DNA of 64,000 nucleotides from Ligula intestinalis (GCA_036362985.1 JAYGXS010000004.1:41509037-41573036); one strand, 5' to 3'. Positions 22,646-32,680 are shown, counted from the first letter of the stretch. Numbers and translations are program-made. The notes: generated from the letters alone by a model not told the origin.

Positions 22646-23132
22646 ATGCTTCTAAGCTTTTTTGTGGCGATCGCACAGACCTTCGAGCCGGTCTACAGGA
22701 CGCTTACCACTCGAAAAAGCCAGTCTCGACTGTGTTTCTGCTCTACACCTGATAGCCCATCTTTATGACATTAAAAACCTCAATTCCCTCCCCCACATCC
22801 CCCCGGCCTTCTTACCGCAACGCTGAGACGATCTACACGTGCGGCTTTGTACTACAGTTGACTGGGTCCCCTGACGCCGGACGGTGCGACTGTGGCAATT
22901 GCACTACGACATGACCACTTCGTTAACCCCTGCGGCCGCTCTGATCGACAGGACATGATCGGTCCTAGGGTCGGCAGGGCGCAGGGCTCCCCGTCCTGCA
23001 CAATGAGCCTACGATCCACCTGCGTCCGTTATCTGGGCAACCGGGGAGTCCGGGGTGGGGGTAGCGGCCACACAGAGATCGACAACCAACAAAATCCCGA
23101 GTGTTCATCTTGGGGAAGGGTGAACTAGTAGT
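22646..23132. other. Unassigned, GC-rich toward its end
   Basis: No family recognised. Confidence 0.4.
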
Positions 23133-23164
23133 TAGACATTTAAAGTTTCGAAAATTCTCATCAG
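23133..23164 (-). ncRNA. Minimal hammerhead-like core
   Basis: The minus strand reads CTGATGA, GAATTTTC, GAAAC. GAATTTTC can form a 3-bp GAA/TTC stem II, exactly between the two conserved hammerhead cores. It lies about 400 bases upstream of a plus-strand PLE fragment, where a PLE end repeat would be plausible. No clear stem I or III was found by eye. Confidence 0.4.
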
Positions 23165-23539
23165 AGAATTCAGAAGGGCAGTTGACGAGCCCACGTAAGC
23201 TTTCAATAAATTCTCGTCGGACAGTGCATTTATAGGGGAACGGGGTACACGTTAAAATATGTTCACCTTTTCATACATGTGAATCGTGGGAATAGGGGGG
23301 AGCGGTGTCGCTAAGCCAAGGCTAGATGCGTGGTGGTTTGGTGGAGCCGGTCCAGAGGGAGGGGGGAAGAGAAAGAGAGGACGCGGAGGGGTGCATCTAG
23401 CTAAGTGGCCGCTGGCCATGCCAAGTGCGGAGCTTGCAAGTGGTTCTTATGTGCGCACAAGACCGGCTTCCTAAACCTTATAGAGGTCGCTTCTGCTGTT
23501 GTTAGCAGACGCTGATCCAGGGACATTGGACAGTTTCGA
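23165..23539. other. Unassigned, no gene seen
   Basis: G-rich with no family recognised. May be PLE or flanking sequence. Confidence 0.4.
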
Positions 23540-24185
23540 AATCTCCCCTCCTACGATTGGGAGGTAAAGACAGACTCCCTTTGAAGGCCATATCAATGTG
23601 CATTTACTCTTTCACTTGCTCCCGTGGAGCGGGATACATCGGCCGTACAACGAGGCGTCTCGAAAAGAGGGTACGTGAGCACATACCGACCTGGCTAAGT
23701 AAAGGTGAAACTAGATGGATCTCGAGTGCTATTTTCGCACATCCAGTCGATACGAACCATCGAGTCGATACTAACGAAGCCTTTCAGGTGGTCTACAGGA
23801 CACCATCTAACTTTTCCAAAGGCCTACGCCAACGGATGCTTGCAACAGCCGAAGCAGTAGCTATAAGACTAGCAAATCCAGTGCTGTGTTGTCAGAAGAC
23901 TCTGGCACAAGCTCTGTCAGTTCCATGACCTAAACCAACACCAGGTGGTGATAGGATTTCGCCCCTACCAAAAAGTGACCATCCCTCAACCAACACGCTG
24001 ACATGGCCTACATGCACAAAATGACTCCGCGTTGGCCAATCAGCGCCCGTGTTAGATAGTTATTGATTTTTCTACCTATTCAAACTTTTATTGTTATGTA
24101 CAGCATTAATTTCCCTTGCAAATGTTTGGTCTGATGAAGAGTTGCTGAAAACAATTGTTTGCCAAAAACTGACCTTATAAATAAT
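23540..24185 (+). pseudogene. Penelope-like element tail: GIY-YIG domain and 3' UTR
   Basis: The 123-codon frame (from about 23557) begins inside the element with KDRLPLKAISMCIYSFTCS, then GAGYIGRTTRRLEKRVREH. CIYSF and GYIG are the two halves of the GIY-YIG nuclease motif (residues about 15-29), followed by the conserved arginine-rich helix. Then come ISSAIFAHPV, NEAFQVVYRTPSNFSKGLRQ and VLCCQKTL to the stop. The 3' UTR runs to about 24185 and contains TCTGATGAAGAGTTGCTGAA and CAATTGTTTGCCAA, a pair shared with the tail at 37767-38245. The domain is intact by eye but the reverse transcriptase is absent (5' truncation). It abuts another PLE in opposite orientation. Confidence 0.85.
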
Positions 24186-24560
24186 CGAGAAGGCTTCGTT
24201 GGGGTCCACACGATATTTCGAACCAACGGTATGGGCGAGAATAGCGCTACTTATGTTCCCGACTTCATGTTTTCTTAACCATGCAAGGAGACGTTCCCTG
24301 ATTCTTTTGGATAGGCACCGCCTCATGCGACCAAAATAATCTGCTTCACAGGAGCAAGTGAATGAGCAGATGCCCATGGAAGCGGTCTCAGCTAGCAACC
24401 TATCCTTTCCTTCTACGTGAAAGACAGGTGTTATTTTTAGTTGAACAAGTTTAAAATTCACCACGTCCATTTCCAGTGACTTCCTGCTTGAACGACTGCA
24501 ATTTTTTCCCTCATTCAAAAGGCTGTCCTCTGAACTGCGTACCCGAGCCCCTTCCTCCAA
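24180..24560 (-). pseudogene. Penelope-like element, GIY-YIG part (minus-strand copy)
   Basis: The minus strand reads KLVQLKITPVFHVEGKDRLL, GICSFTCSCEADYFGRMRRC, ISSAILAHTVGSKYRVDPNE and AFSIIYKV, then departs from the family where VYRTPSNFSKG is expected. The remaining codons of the frame (24072-24180) are antisense to the 3' UTR of the neighbouring plus-strand PLE. The domain is therefore cut in its C-terminal half by the junction. YFG replaces YIG. It continues upstream into the fragments at 25198-25838. Confidence 0.8.
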
Positions 24561-25197
24561 GAATTATGTTCCGTTGACCTTTTTGTTTCCAGTCAAATGC
24601 ACACTGGTGTTAAAACTAGTCCCCCGGCCAAGTACCACTTAAGTGGTGCTTGAATATTCTCCCCACCCCGTTCGGCTTTCTGCCCTTTTAAACGCCTTTT
24701 CCGCCCGCCCCCACAGCATCAAGAGGCAATTGTTTCAAGAGCTACTTGCTATTGTCTCCCCCTCACCCTCGGCCTCGATTGCAGCTGTCACCACTGCTGA
24801 CCTCAGACACTTGCAATTCCTCCCCCTTTGCCGACACAGTATTGCCTCTGTTCACATCCACCCCTCCTTTTGCGCTGGTGTTTTCAGACCAATCCTGAGG
24901 CCATAGGAATGGCCTCCTGAAATCGTATAAAAGCAGAGCCACGCCTCCTCTCCCACTAACACACACAAGCTTTCCCAAGACTAGTTTCGCCCTGCGTGGT
25001 GTTATTGTACAACTTGTTTTGTTCCCTTGTAGAGTCAGGCGATTTGGCCGAATCCCTTCGCTCTTTAATTTGTGTATCCGTTGTTGAGGTTTGTACTTTG
25101 ATTATCCTCTACTATTTGTTTAATAGTACCGTACTGCCTCGATATTGGTTATCATTGGGTTTGAAGCACGCGGGACTGCTGGATACAGTCGGAAAAG
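24561..25197. other. Interval inside the minus-strand PLE region
   Basis: Pyrimidine-rich and GC-richer part with no PLE block recognised. Probably later insertion or decayed linker. Confidence 0.4.
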
Positions 25198-25497
25198 TCA
25201 AGAAGACGAAATAACCGGATTGTTTGAGAATAATATCTGAACTCGCCCTACTGGGAAGGTTCGTGACATGGCTTGGTTAAGGCATCTTCTTGGGAGTTCA
25301 CTTGCTGCATCTGCTTGAAATGGGACTTTGATGAATAGCGTGGGTTTTATTTGTCTCGCCACTAAATTCTTTTTGATGAATCTCTCAGGATACCCGCTTC
25401 CACGAATAGTAAAGCACCAAAAGCAGTCGGGTGGTGTAGAAAAACGTTGGCTGACGTAAAACTGGCTGCCATCTAGACACTCGTGTTTTAATTTCAA
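25198..25497 (-). pseudogene. Penelope-like element, thumb and linker
   Basis: The minus-strand frame has GYPERFIKKNL, equivalent to GYPRNYV of the copy at 7150, then PTLFIKVPFQADAASELPRR and RTFPVGRVQILFSNNPVISS. This is the PLE segment between reverse transcriptase and GIY-YIG domain (LPY..A..E, RTFP.A). Same strand and correct order with the nuclease part at 24180-24560 and the palm part at 25605-25838, so it is one decayed copy. Confidence 0.75.
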
Positions 25498-25604
25498 TCA
25501 ACTCGAACGATTACAAATAGGAGGATTTCTCGTTAACAATAAATCCACCAGTGAGTCTGATATAGGATTGTTATTATTGAATACTGTCTGCCGAAGAATT
25601 TTTG

Positions 25605-25838
25605 CTAGCTCTTTACGCTAAGCGGCGGACTATTTTGCATTTTTGTTGGATGTATATTGTCCGGACCAGGTTTTCTTTCGTAAGCCCTCCTTCGGACGCT
25701 ACCGTCAGATCTTCGACTTAGGAGAATTTCCAAGAAAGAAAGCAAACCTGCCGTTACCACCTCCAACGTGACATCAATGAAAGGATGTACTTGATTGACA
25801 ACATTTATGAGTGCATCTACATCGGTACTTGCGACCAT
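25605..25838 (-). pseudogene. Penelope-like element, reverse transcriptase palm end
   Basis: The minus strand reads DALINVVNQVHPFIDVTLEV, then LLSFLEILLSRRSDGSVRRR, equivalent to the IQFT.E and L(A/P)FLD(V/I)L block that follows YVDD in the 7150 copy. The YVDD itself lies outside the open frame. It is followed on the minus strand by the thumb fragment. Confidence 0.75.
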
Positions 25839-26439
25839 AGTGCTCTAACTTATTGATTTTATCGCTTAGTTATAATTTATCCAGCTTGCCTATGAGGTCC
25901 AAGATGCAAGTCTATAGTAACGCCATCTATTTGTTTGTATAATTAGCTTTCAAGACGCAACTGCACATTTAATGTGTACCTTATTAACAGGTCCTATAGT
26001 GCATTCGTTGGCATTCCCATTTCCAGTTGATTTGTCAATAAGAATTCGCAGTGAAAGTTAAGTTGGTCGCCCACCTTAGATACCCCTAGCCCCTACTCTT
26101 GTGGTTTATTTTTTAATAGTTTTGCCTTAGTTTTAGTTTAGCTTTTAGTTTACTATTTAGTTTGATAGTTTAATTTAATTTTTGTTAGATACCGTCAAAG
26201 TTATATAAATTTACTTAAAGAACTACCATATACTAAACTAAAGTAACTAGACTAGGCTCAACTCAAAAAAAACTAATAAAACTAAAAACTAGACTAAACG
26301 ACACTAAAACTAAAATTAAACTAATAAATCAAATGATAAGATAATACCACCGATCCCGTAAGACAGGCTGGGGATATATAAGTTACGCGAGCAACTTAAC
26401 TTTCACCGAATTCACATCTGTAATCGACTTTCCTTGCGA
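25839..26439. other. AT-rich interval with inverted low-complexity arms
   Basis: About 26098-26190 is built of TTTTAGTTTAG-like words and about 26225-26335 of their complements (ACTAAAACTAAA). The two could fold on each other. The tract separates two parts of one PLE copy, so it is probably an insertion. Confidence 0.5.
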
Positions 26440-27200
26440 CTGGAACATTTTTAAACAGCGATGACACGTCTAGAGAGAGAGAGAGAACATCATCATGTTG
26501 TTTAAGTTTGTGTCTTTGAATTCTTTGATCAATTCAATAGTATCTTGAGAGATAATGTGATGTCAGCTGCTTCTGTAAGGATTTGAGATTCTCTGGTAAC
26601 CACTTCGCTATCGCATGATACAGCGAGTTGCACACGTCCAACAAAGGATTAGCTGGCACACCACCGTTGTGGATCTTAGGTTAACCATACAAACGGTGGA
26701 TGTGAGTTCGTACCGGTTGGAGGCGTTCGAGGTCAGAGTCGCTGATGAAAACTCCCGTGTGGAACCTTCTTAAGCAGCCGGTCGGATAGATCTCTACGTC
26801 ATCCCTGCAATCTTTTTTGTCTTATTTCTTAAATTTCGTCTGGTTGGATAGTATAGCCTGCATCTTCGTTACGTAGTCCGATCTGTTCATTATAATGACA
26901 GCCGTTCTTTTATCGGGTCTAGTAACTAATACTTCTTTGTTCTCTTGCCGCTGTTTTAACTTCTCTATCCGTGCGTTTGTCAGCAATTCCCGGTGTTTGT
27001 TCTCTCGTTCAGGCACTAATAACTAAGATTCCACAGGGCTGATCCAAGGTACTGATCTCTATCCGCAGCGATGAACTCTAGATCGTAAGTTTGGTTGTAG
27101 CGATTCTTGAACTGTGGTTCCATTTCTTGGTTGTTAAATTTTCGACCAGACATGCAGAATTCAGTGCCCAGGGCTACTGCCTCAGGCGAAGTAATTAATC
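26440..27200 (-). pseudogene. Penelope-like element, N-terminal part and first RT motifs
   Basis: Minus strand, from high to low coordinates: ALGTEFCMSGRKFNNQEMEP, LVTRPDKRTAVIIMNRSDYV, FISDSDLERLQPVRTHIHRL, YG then stop then PKIHNGGVPANPLLD, SLYHAIAKWLPENLKSLQKQ and LSLDVSSLFKNVP. These are the PLE-specific N-terminal LG..FC block, the TRPDKG.AVV.M block, the LPKIHK.G.P.RPI block and the FDV.SLFTNVP motif A. At least four stops interrupt it. Together with 24180-25838 it makes a nearly full-length dead PLE of about 3 kb. Confidence 0.8.
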
Positions 27201-27711
27201 CACTTCACCTTCTGGGGAAGTGGGCCCCTTCGCGGCCCGGCTCGTGACGTTCGCGAGTCTTGCCATTAATCACTCTTTCACATCGGTGGCGGTGCGTGCA
27301 GTCTGTTTTTTTATTCGGCTCAATGACAGAGATGAGGGGCGGGAGAGCGGAGATGGAGGAGAGTTTGGATCCGCGAGTCCTGTCCCACAAAAGACAGGCC
27401 GGCCCCGTCAGTAAACCACCCCGGAACACCTATAATGTTTCGGGGTTGGGAGGGGAAAGAGGGAGAGGGGGAGAGCGAGAGACTGTTTACAAATATAGGC
27501 AGAAAAAAACACAGGAAAATCGGGCAGCATGATTTGGTCTCATTTACCCCATCTCTAGTCGGCCAACATCTGGGGTCAGTACCGCATGCCATGCTAATCA
27601 TCCACATGTGGGGTCTAACTGAAGCATTGCCCCCACCACCAACGCTCCTCCCTCCCCTCTCCCCCCAAAGAAAAAAACAGCGCTGAAACCCCCTACTAAT
27701 TAGGTGCGTCT
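27201..27711. other. Unassigned, purine/pyrimidine-biased
   Basis: G-rich patch (about 27440-27480) and C-rich patch (about 27620-27670). Frames on both strands look compositional. No family. Confidence 0.4.
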
Positions 27712-27985
27712 GACAGCCATCTGGTGGCTTCTAAACGGATTGTTTAGGAAATTCTGGTTGAGGAGTCAGCTAGTTGTAGCCGATTTGGTGGATTTCATAC
27801 GCTGCAGTAGACTGGGCGGGTAAATGGACCCCAGTGGGATTAAACTCACGGCTGCGGTGGGCCATCGATAGTTCAGTTGGCTAGAGCCTCGACCGTACTT
27901 AAACCCTCCTCCCGCTGGCTTCGATACGAACCCCACCAAGTTTTTCAATAGTGGGTCAAATGAATTATTCAAATCCGCCAAAACT
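27712..27985 (+). repeat. SINE1 copy, near full length
   Basis: Leader with CATCTGGTGGCTTCTAAACG, GGGCGGGTAAATGGACCCCA and TTAAACTCACGG; tRNA-like part with AGTTCAGTTGGCTAGAGC (box A) and GGCTTCGATACGAACCCCAC (box B region); tail AAGTTTTTCAATAGTGGGTC and ATGAATTATTCAAATC. About 275 bases, the best copy in the window. Confidence 0.75.
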
Positions 27986-28560
27986 TCTACTAACGGTTAG
28001 GGATGTTTTTTCTCGCTACTGGTATGCCTTCTCTCTCTCTCTCGTTCTTGCTCTCTCCCGGCGATCGATTCATTAATGCACGTGTCCTTGTTGAAACGGG
28101 ACAGATCATGGAAAGAATAACTGATCACGCTCGAAACAACACGTTCCTCCATAAAAGTGAGATAAAACGCAGCTTCGGTGAGGTACGAATCCATTATACG
28201 AGTGCAACCAGAAACCAACGGCAAATTTCATACACTTGGGGTCAGAATTAATGAAACTGGACGGTTATAGAAGAGGTAGTTCCCAAGACATCTCCCTGCT
28301 TCATCATTAATACACTAATCTGTTGACCAGTGTTTCCCTTCTGCCGCTGCTTTTTCTCTATCGTTCCCCCTCCCCTACCCTCTACCAGCATCCTCATTGT
28401 CTTTGTTGTCCGCACCAGTCAGCGACGTGGTTTTTGTCTTTCCAATAACAACTTCAGTGCCGGTTATGGTTTGTTAAGGTGGCTGTTGTTTTAAGAAAGC
28501 AGACGAACGCCAGGTCCACCTCCTTCGAGCCGGAGTAGCACCGGCTTTGAGTCATCGTCA
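27986..28560. other. Unassigned, with (CT)n run
   Basis: A CTCTCTCTCTCTC run lies at about 28030-28042. No gene recognised. Confidence 0.45.
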
Positions 28561-29270
28561 TCTTCTGAGTAGCAGTTGGCGCATTATTCACCTGTGCTCC
28601 GACCGTTATTATGTATCACCGCGTCGTACACCAGTCGTGTTGTGCGTCTCGGCAGCGATGCCAGAGAAGACACTTCACCGCACAGTCTGCGCTGTGTCTG
28701 TGGCGTAGCACATCGAAACTCCCCCCCCCCCATCCCGCCCCTACCCGGTGTTATTGACGCAGCCTATCACAAGTGTGCACACGCGAGTGTGCTCAGTCAC
28801 GCACGCACGCACGCACACACACTCAAATGACGCGTGGATGGGACCCCGCCTCCCCTTCCCCCTACCACCCCGCACCCACCGGCACCATCTCCAGCCGCGC
28901 TCAGCCACGTTTCACCGAGACACGGAAAATACTAAGCGAAGACGGAGGGCGGCGCTATGCAGGCGGGGGGGGAGGGAAGGCTGAGCCGGCCACCAGGTGC
29001 TCTTTTGGTTCGACCCACCCCATACCGCTGGCGCCCTTTCACATTATGTTCGAGCGCGGCGCTACCGTGAGTAGTAGGTGTGGCAGACGCCACCAGTACG
29101 GGAGTGGTGGTGCTTAAGGGGGGGGGGGGAGCGAACGTAGACTTGTGCACATGCAGGCCTGTCAGCGTCAATAGCGTCGAGGAGCCTGTCGAACACAAAA
29201 ACCGCATCTCCGGATAGGCGCAAAAATGGTTAAAAGTTTGGTGTATGAGAATCGGGCTTGGGGGGGAGGG
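28561..29270. other. GC- and CpG-rich segment
   Basis: Many CpGs, an 11-C run near 28720, CGCACGCACGCA near 28800 and two G runs at about 28964 and 29118. Frames of about 114 codons appear on the plus strand but overlap compositional tracts. Similar in character to 5451-6290. Candidate promoter or first-exon region, unproven. Confidence 0.35.
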
Positions 29271-29372
29271 TGCAGGTGGTAGTGTTTTTGCGATCTGCCC
29301 CGACAGAGACCCTTGATAATCTAACCACCTGGACCGACTGCCGGTCAGTGTGTGCCAGAAGATACAGTAGAG

Positions 29373-29613
29373 GAAGGCGTTTCTATCACAATAATCATAA
29401 TTTTATTCTTCTGAGCTGTCGGGCTCTTGTGGGAGTCCATCGTCAGAGGTAAAAGCGTCAACTAAAACAAGTAACAGTTATAGAGAGTAGGAGCCAATCA
29501 ACCCTATGACTGTTGCTTGTTTTTCGTTCACGCGTTTATCTCTGACGATGGACTTCCACAAGAGTCCGACAGCTCAGAAGAAGAAAGTTATGATTCTGGC
29601 GATCGAAACGCGT
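29373..29613. repeat. Inverted pair of PLE terminal repeats with hammerhead-like cores
   Basis: Arms of about 85 bases at 29373-29456 and 29531-29613 match in inverted orientation at nearly 90 percent by eye, around a 74-base spacer. Reading outward, each arm has CTCTGACGATGGACT, a CCACA-containing loop, a GAGYCC return strand, GACAGCTCAGAAG and then AGAATAAA or a close variant. CTGACGA fits the CUGANGA core, the helix is 5 bp, and GACA stands where GAAA is expected. TCT/AGA can form three pairs of stem I in the right arm. No PLE protein is adjacent. Confidence 0.65.
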
Positions 29614-30594
29614 TCTTCTTATTCTTCTTTCCACATACCTGGGATGCGAAGATTTGCCTCAGTTCGCGAGAAGATACTGTACCGTGATCAAACAGCTCGG
29701 TTCTCCTCTCAAGACGGAGCGTAAAGATCGTAGCTGTTGATTTCCTCAGTAATTTATGTCGAACTTGGGCTCGATTAATATATTTAGGCAGGCTACAGGC
29801 ACAGACCGAAATGTTATATAGATCTTTGGGCCAAAGTCCATCAGCCACTGCGGAATACCCACTTAAAATGCACAAGCTGCCAGCAGACAGTCAGTAGTAT
29901 AATTCGGATAATTAATTACCAGGTACAGGTAATAGATAAAGACTCAGACGTATGTCTTGCCCATACGCTGCCGCTACAGGGCATACCTGCCATGGGTTGG
30001 GCTCAGCAGTGGAGAAAAAAGGTGTCATGGCTCCTCCTTACAGAGACCTCTATGGCACTCGCACACAGGTGCGATCCAAGACGTCCCTCTTTTTTTGTTT
30101 AATGTGGCCGAAGCCGTTGGGGTTGGCACACATACGAAGGAATAGTTCACCTGTATGGTTCTCCGGTTACGCAACGCTGAAGGGCGGTGTTAAGCATCGC
30201 AAAAGACAAACGCATGGAGATGTAGAAGAACAATGAGTTTTAAACATACATGATCTGCTAATGTAAAGAAATGGGTAAATACCGCAAAGGGGACGGGTAG
30301 TGATACAAAAGATTACCAAGGCAACGTAAAAACGACACGTTTGTAGTGAGAGGTGAGGGTCAAGAAATATCAGTTAGATACCGGTGGGGAGTGCAGCACC
30401 GATGGCAACTGCGGGTGAGGGTCGTGGAGGTGCTGAAAGTAGGAGACATGCGAAACGGCTCGGCAACAGTAGCGGGGAAAGAGAAGTCAGCGGTAGGGTG
30501 GGAAGGAACACCGGCCATCTTCACTGAGAAACGATCACACCATCCTCATCCGGGATCCGCGCGAGAAGTGACCCTGGCGTATTCAAACGACTCT
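29614..30594. other. Unassigned, no gene seen
   Basis: ATGGCACTCGCACACAGGTG near 30052 and the following bases may be a diverged repeat B start. The plus frame at 30346-30738 has no recognised motif. Confidence 0.4.
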
Positions 30595-30775
30595 GTCAGA
30601 TCTGTGGTTTGTTACAGACCACTTTACGCGAACCAGACATGCCAGGCACGCTTAGTCGGGCCATTTAGCTCGTTCAACAGCATCTCTGTTCTTCTGGACT
30701 CTGTCTTGACATCGGGTGTGAAGGAGAGAAGGCGGTAGAGGCTGTGCAAGCCATCGTCAGGTAGCTTGCAATGTG
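30595..30775 (+). repeat. Repeat B-like fragment
   Basis: TTCTGGACTCTGTCTTGACA and TCGGGTGTGAAGGAGAGAAG, GCGGTAGA resemble the middle of the copies at 19545 and 20325. The 3' block is absent. Confidence 0.4.
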
Positions 30776-31339
30776 AAGGCAAAACACCAGCTATGAAGTT
30801 GTTTCCTTATCCCCCCCCCTCTGTCCAGTTTAAAACTGTAATACGCGCATAATTCACTACCAAATGAGGTTGCATTTTGTGCTTTTTGTGAGAACTAGGA
30901 GTGAGTTCATGGAAGCATAAAAATTCAGTGAGAAAATCCATGCTACTGGGTTGCGTACCTCACTGAATTTTAAGCGGACTTCGGAAACGTATTCTCGAAT
31001 AGGAACAGACAAATAGGCAGAGTTGTTATCTTGATCATCATGCAGTTTAATCCCAAAATATTTCTGTCAAGTGGAGATGCCGGCTTTTCAGTGCACTTCT
31101 TTCCTACCACCTGTTCAATGTTGCATTGAAAAGAAATCTTTAGTACACATTTAGGTAAGGATGCCTAAACAGGACAGGGGCAAAGTAAAGTCCCACCCAC
31201 TCATTAAAGTTACTTTTTATCCCAAAGAACATCTTCTTCAAATTAAAATTTCTTGGGATGCGTGTGTTTCAGCTTATAGGAATGTCCCATCCACTTTAAA
31301 AAGCCGGCCAAGTGATACATTTCAGGTGGGGTAAATATC
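30776..31339. other. Unassigned, no gene seen
   Basis: No family recognised. Confidence 0.45.
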
Positions 31340-31560
31340 GTCCTGTCCTACCCTAACGCTGACATAAACGTAACTGCAATTTGCCAACTGCAATCTCGCT
31401 CTTAACCCTAGTTCCCTCCTAGACCTTCAACCTATCGTTAACACGAAGCCAAACCTTAAGCCTTAACATAACCCTGGTCCTAACTCCAACTCTGACTTTA
31501 ATCCCAATCGTAACCCTAACCTTAAACTGAATCCTGACTCTTGTATAAACCCTTAAACAA
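31340..31560. repeat. Degenerate telomere-like (CCCTAA-type) tract
   Basis: Repeated words such as CTTAACCCTAG, AACCTTAAGCC, CATAACCCTGG, CGTAACCCTAACC spaced 12-18 bases apart. Flanking GGTAAATAT.C.C also occurs beside the tract at 3230, so the two may be copies of one dispersed unit. Confidence 0.6.
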
Positions 31561-31894
31561 ATTTTCCCAAAATTTGGCGCAAAGGCGTAAGTATTATGGG
31601 CAATGCCTGCTCCTGTATTTTGTTTAAGAAGCCATACGTGCTATCCTTACCTACATTTTCCCCTTTGATTTTTGACCTCATTATAAATTGAAATGTATCA
31701 TATAGGAGTAATAGTCTAAAACATCCTTGCTTGTGCACTGTGCAGCAAGTTGCGTCCTCTGCGAATCATGCTCTTGATGAAGTGGTTAGGGTCCTGAATA
31801 ATTTTAAAGCCAACCTACTGTTACGCTTGCGTTCAGCGTTTATAAACCACAAGCTGTATGCTTTCCAGGTAAGAAAATAATGTATTTTTTTCTG
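31561..31894. other. Unassigned, no gene seen
   Basis: No family recognised. Confidence 0.45.
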
Positions 31895-31990
31895 CGACTG
31901 TACCTGACGATGCGTTCGAGTGAGGCTACGAAACTTCAGGCCAATAAAAGTATTGTTTCGGCGATCGCAGCTATCATTTTTATTTTACAC
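31895..31990 (+). repeat. PLE-type terminal sequence with hammerhead-like core
   Basis: CCTGACGATGCGTTCGAGTG, then GGCTACGAAACTTCAGG and CCAATAAAAG, then TTTCGGCGATCGCAG. CTGACGA and CGAAAC are both intact, with a short CGT/ACG helix between them, and CTTC as cleavage triplet position. The CAGGC.AATAAA and GCGATCG words match the arms at 8391 and 8965. A single copy without an inverted partner nearby. Confidence 0.6.
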
Positions 31991-32274
31991 ATTCTCTGTC
32001 TTCCTTCTCCCATACACCGAGCCTGTCAACCAATAGGTGCTGAGCTCGGGCGCAATACTTGACAGGGCTCCTCTACGCGTGCCACACATGACTTGTCCTC
32101 ACTTTTGAATGAACCTCCTTTAAGCTACCTGCGCATGTCCCACTCACATAACGAGATCTGATTGTGTAGTGTCCATTTATTTATGTTCGAAAATTTTATT
32201 CATTTATTTCAATTTTCCAAAAAATATACGAAACTTCACCCCAGCAGAAAGGAGGAGCGACAAAGACGAGGTGG
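31991..32274. other. Unassigned, no gene seen
   Basis: AT-rich with no recognised feature. Confidence 0.4.
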
Positions 32275-32405
32275 TCTGAGACGGCTATTTCTGACTTATT
32301 AACCATCATCATTTAGCCATCTCCAGCCCGGTGCTTAATAACCTGGGGGCTTGGCGCGTTAGGAGCAACGCTCTGTCATTCAACTACGGACGCCCTATTC
32401 TACTA
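32275..32405 (-). repeat. SINE2 copy
   Basis: Minus strand: GGGCGTCCGTAGTTGAATGA, CAGAGCGTTGC (box A region), CAGGTTATTAAGCACCGGG (box B region), then GATGGCTAAATGATGATGGT and TAATAAGTCAGAAATAGCC. Confidence 0.65.
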
Positions 32406-32484
32406 TTTGTTGCCGGAAATGGTAACTAACCCTTAAAGTGCGCTCACCGTTCGGTTAAGGGGCATGCTAACCACGTTACGCCTG

Positions 32485-32680
32485 GGGGCTTAATATAGAG
32501 CCCTCGCAGGCGATCGCATTACGAACAACCATTTTCGGCTTATTACCTGTCGTCAGCCAGCCACACCCAACCCAGGCTTAGGCAGCGTGGGATTGGGGTC
32601 TGATGGTTTTGTTCATTGAAAGTTAGGTCCAACACTTTACCAACGAACCATCGGTACGTTGTTTTGTCGGTTATGAGCGA
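32485..32680 (-). repeat. SINE2 copy, variant tail
   Basis: Minus strand: GGTTCGTTGGTAAAGTGTTG in the head, then GGTTGGGTGTGGCTGGCTGA and TAATAAGCCGAAAATGG, ending with GCGATCGCCTGCGAGGGCTC. The last block is also found near 6724. Confidence 0.55.

Noticed and set aside
24126..24165. CTGATGAAGAGTTGCTGAAAAC in PLE 3' UTRs (also near 38207) as a hammerhead
   Set aside because: The space between cores allows at most two base pairs and is not conserved as a helix in the second copy, although the words themselves are conserved.
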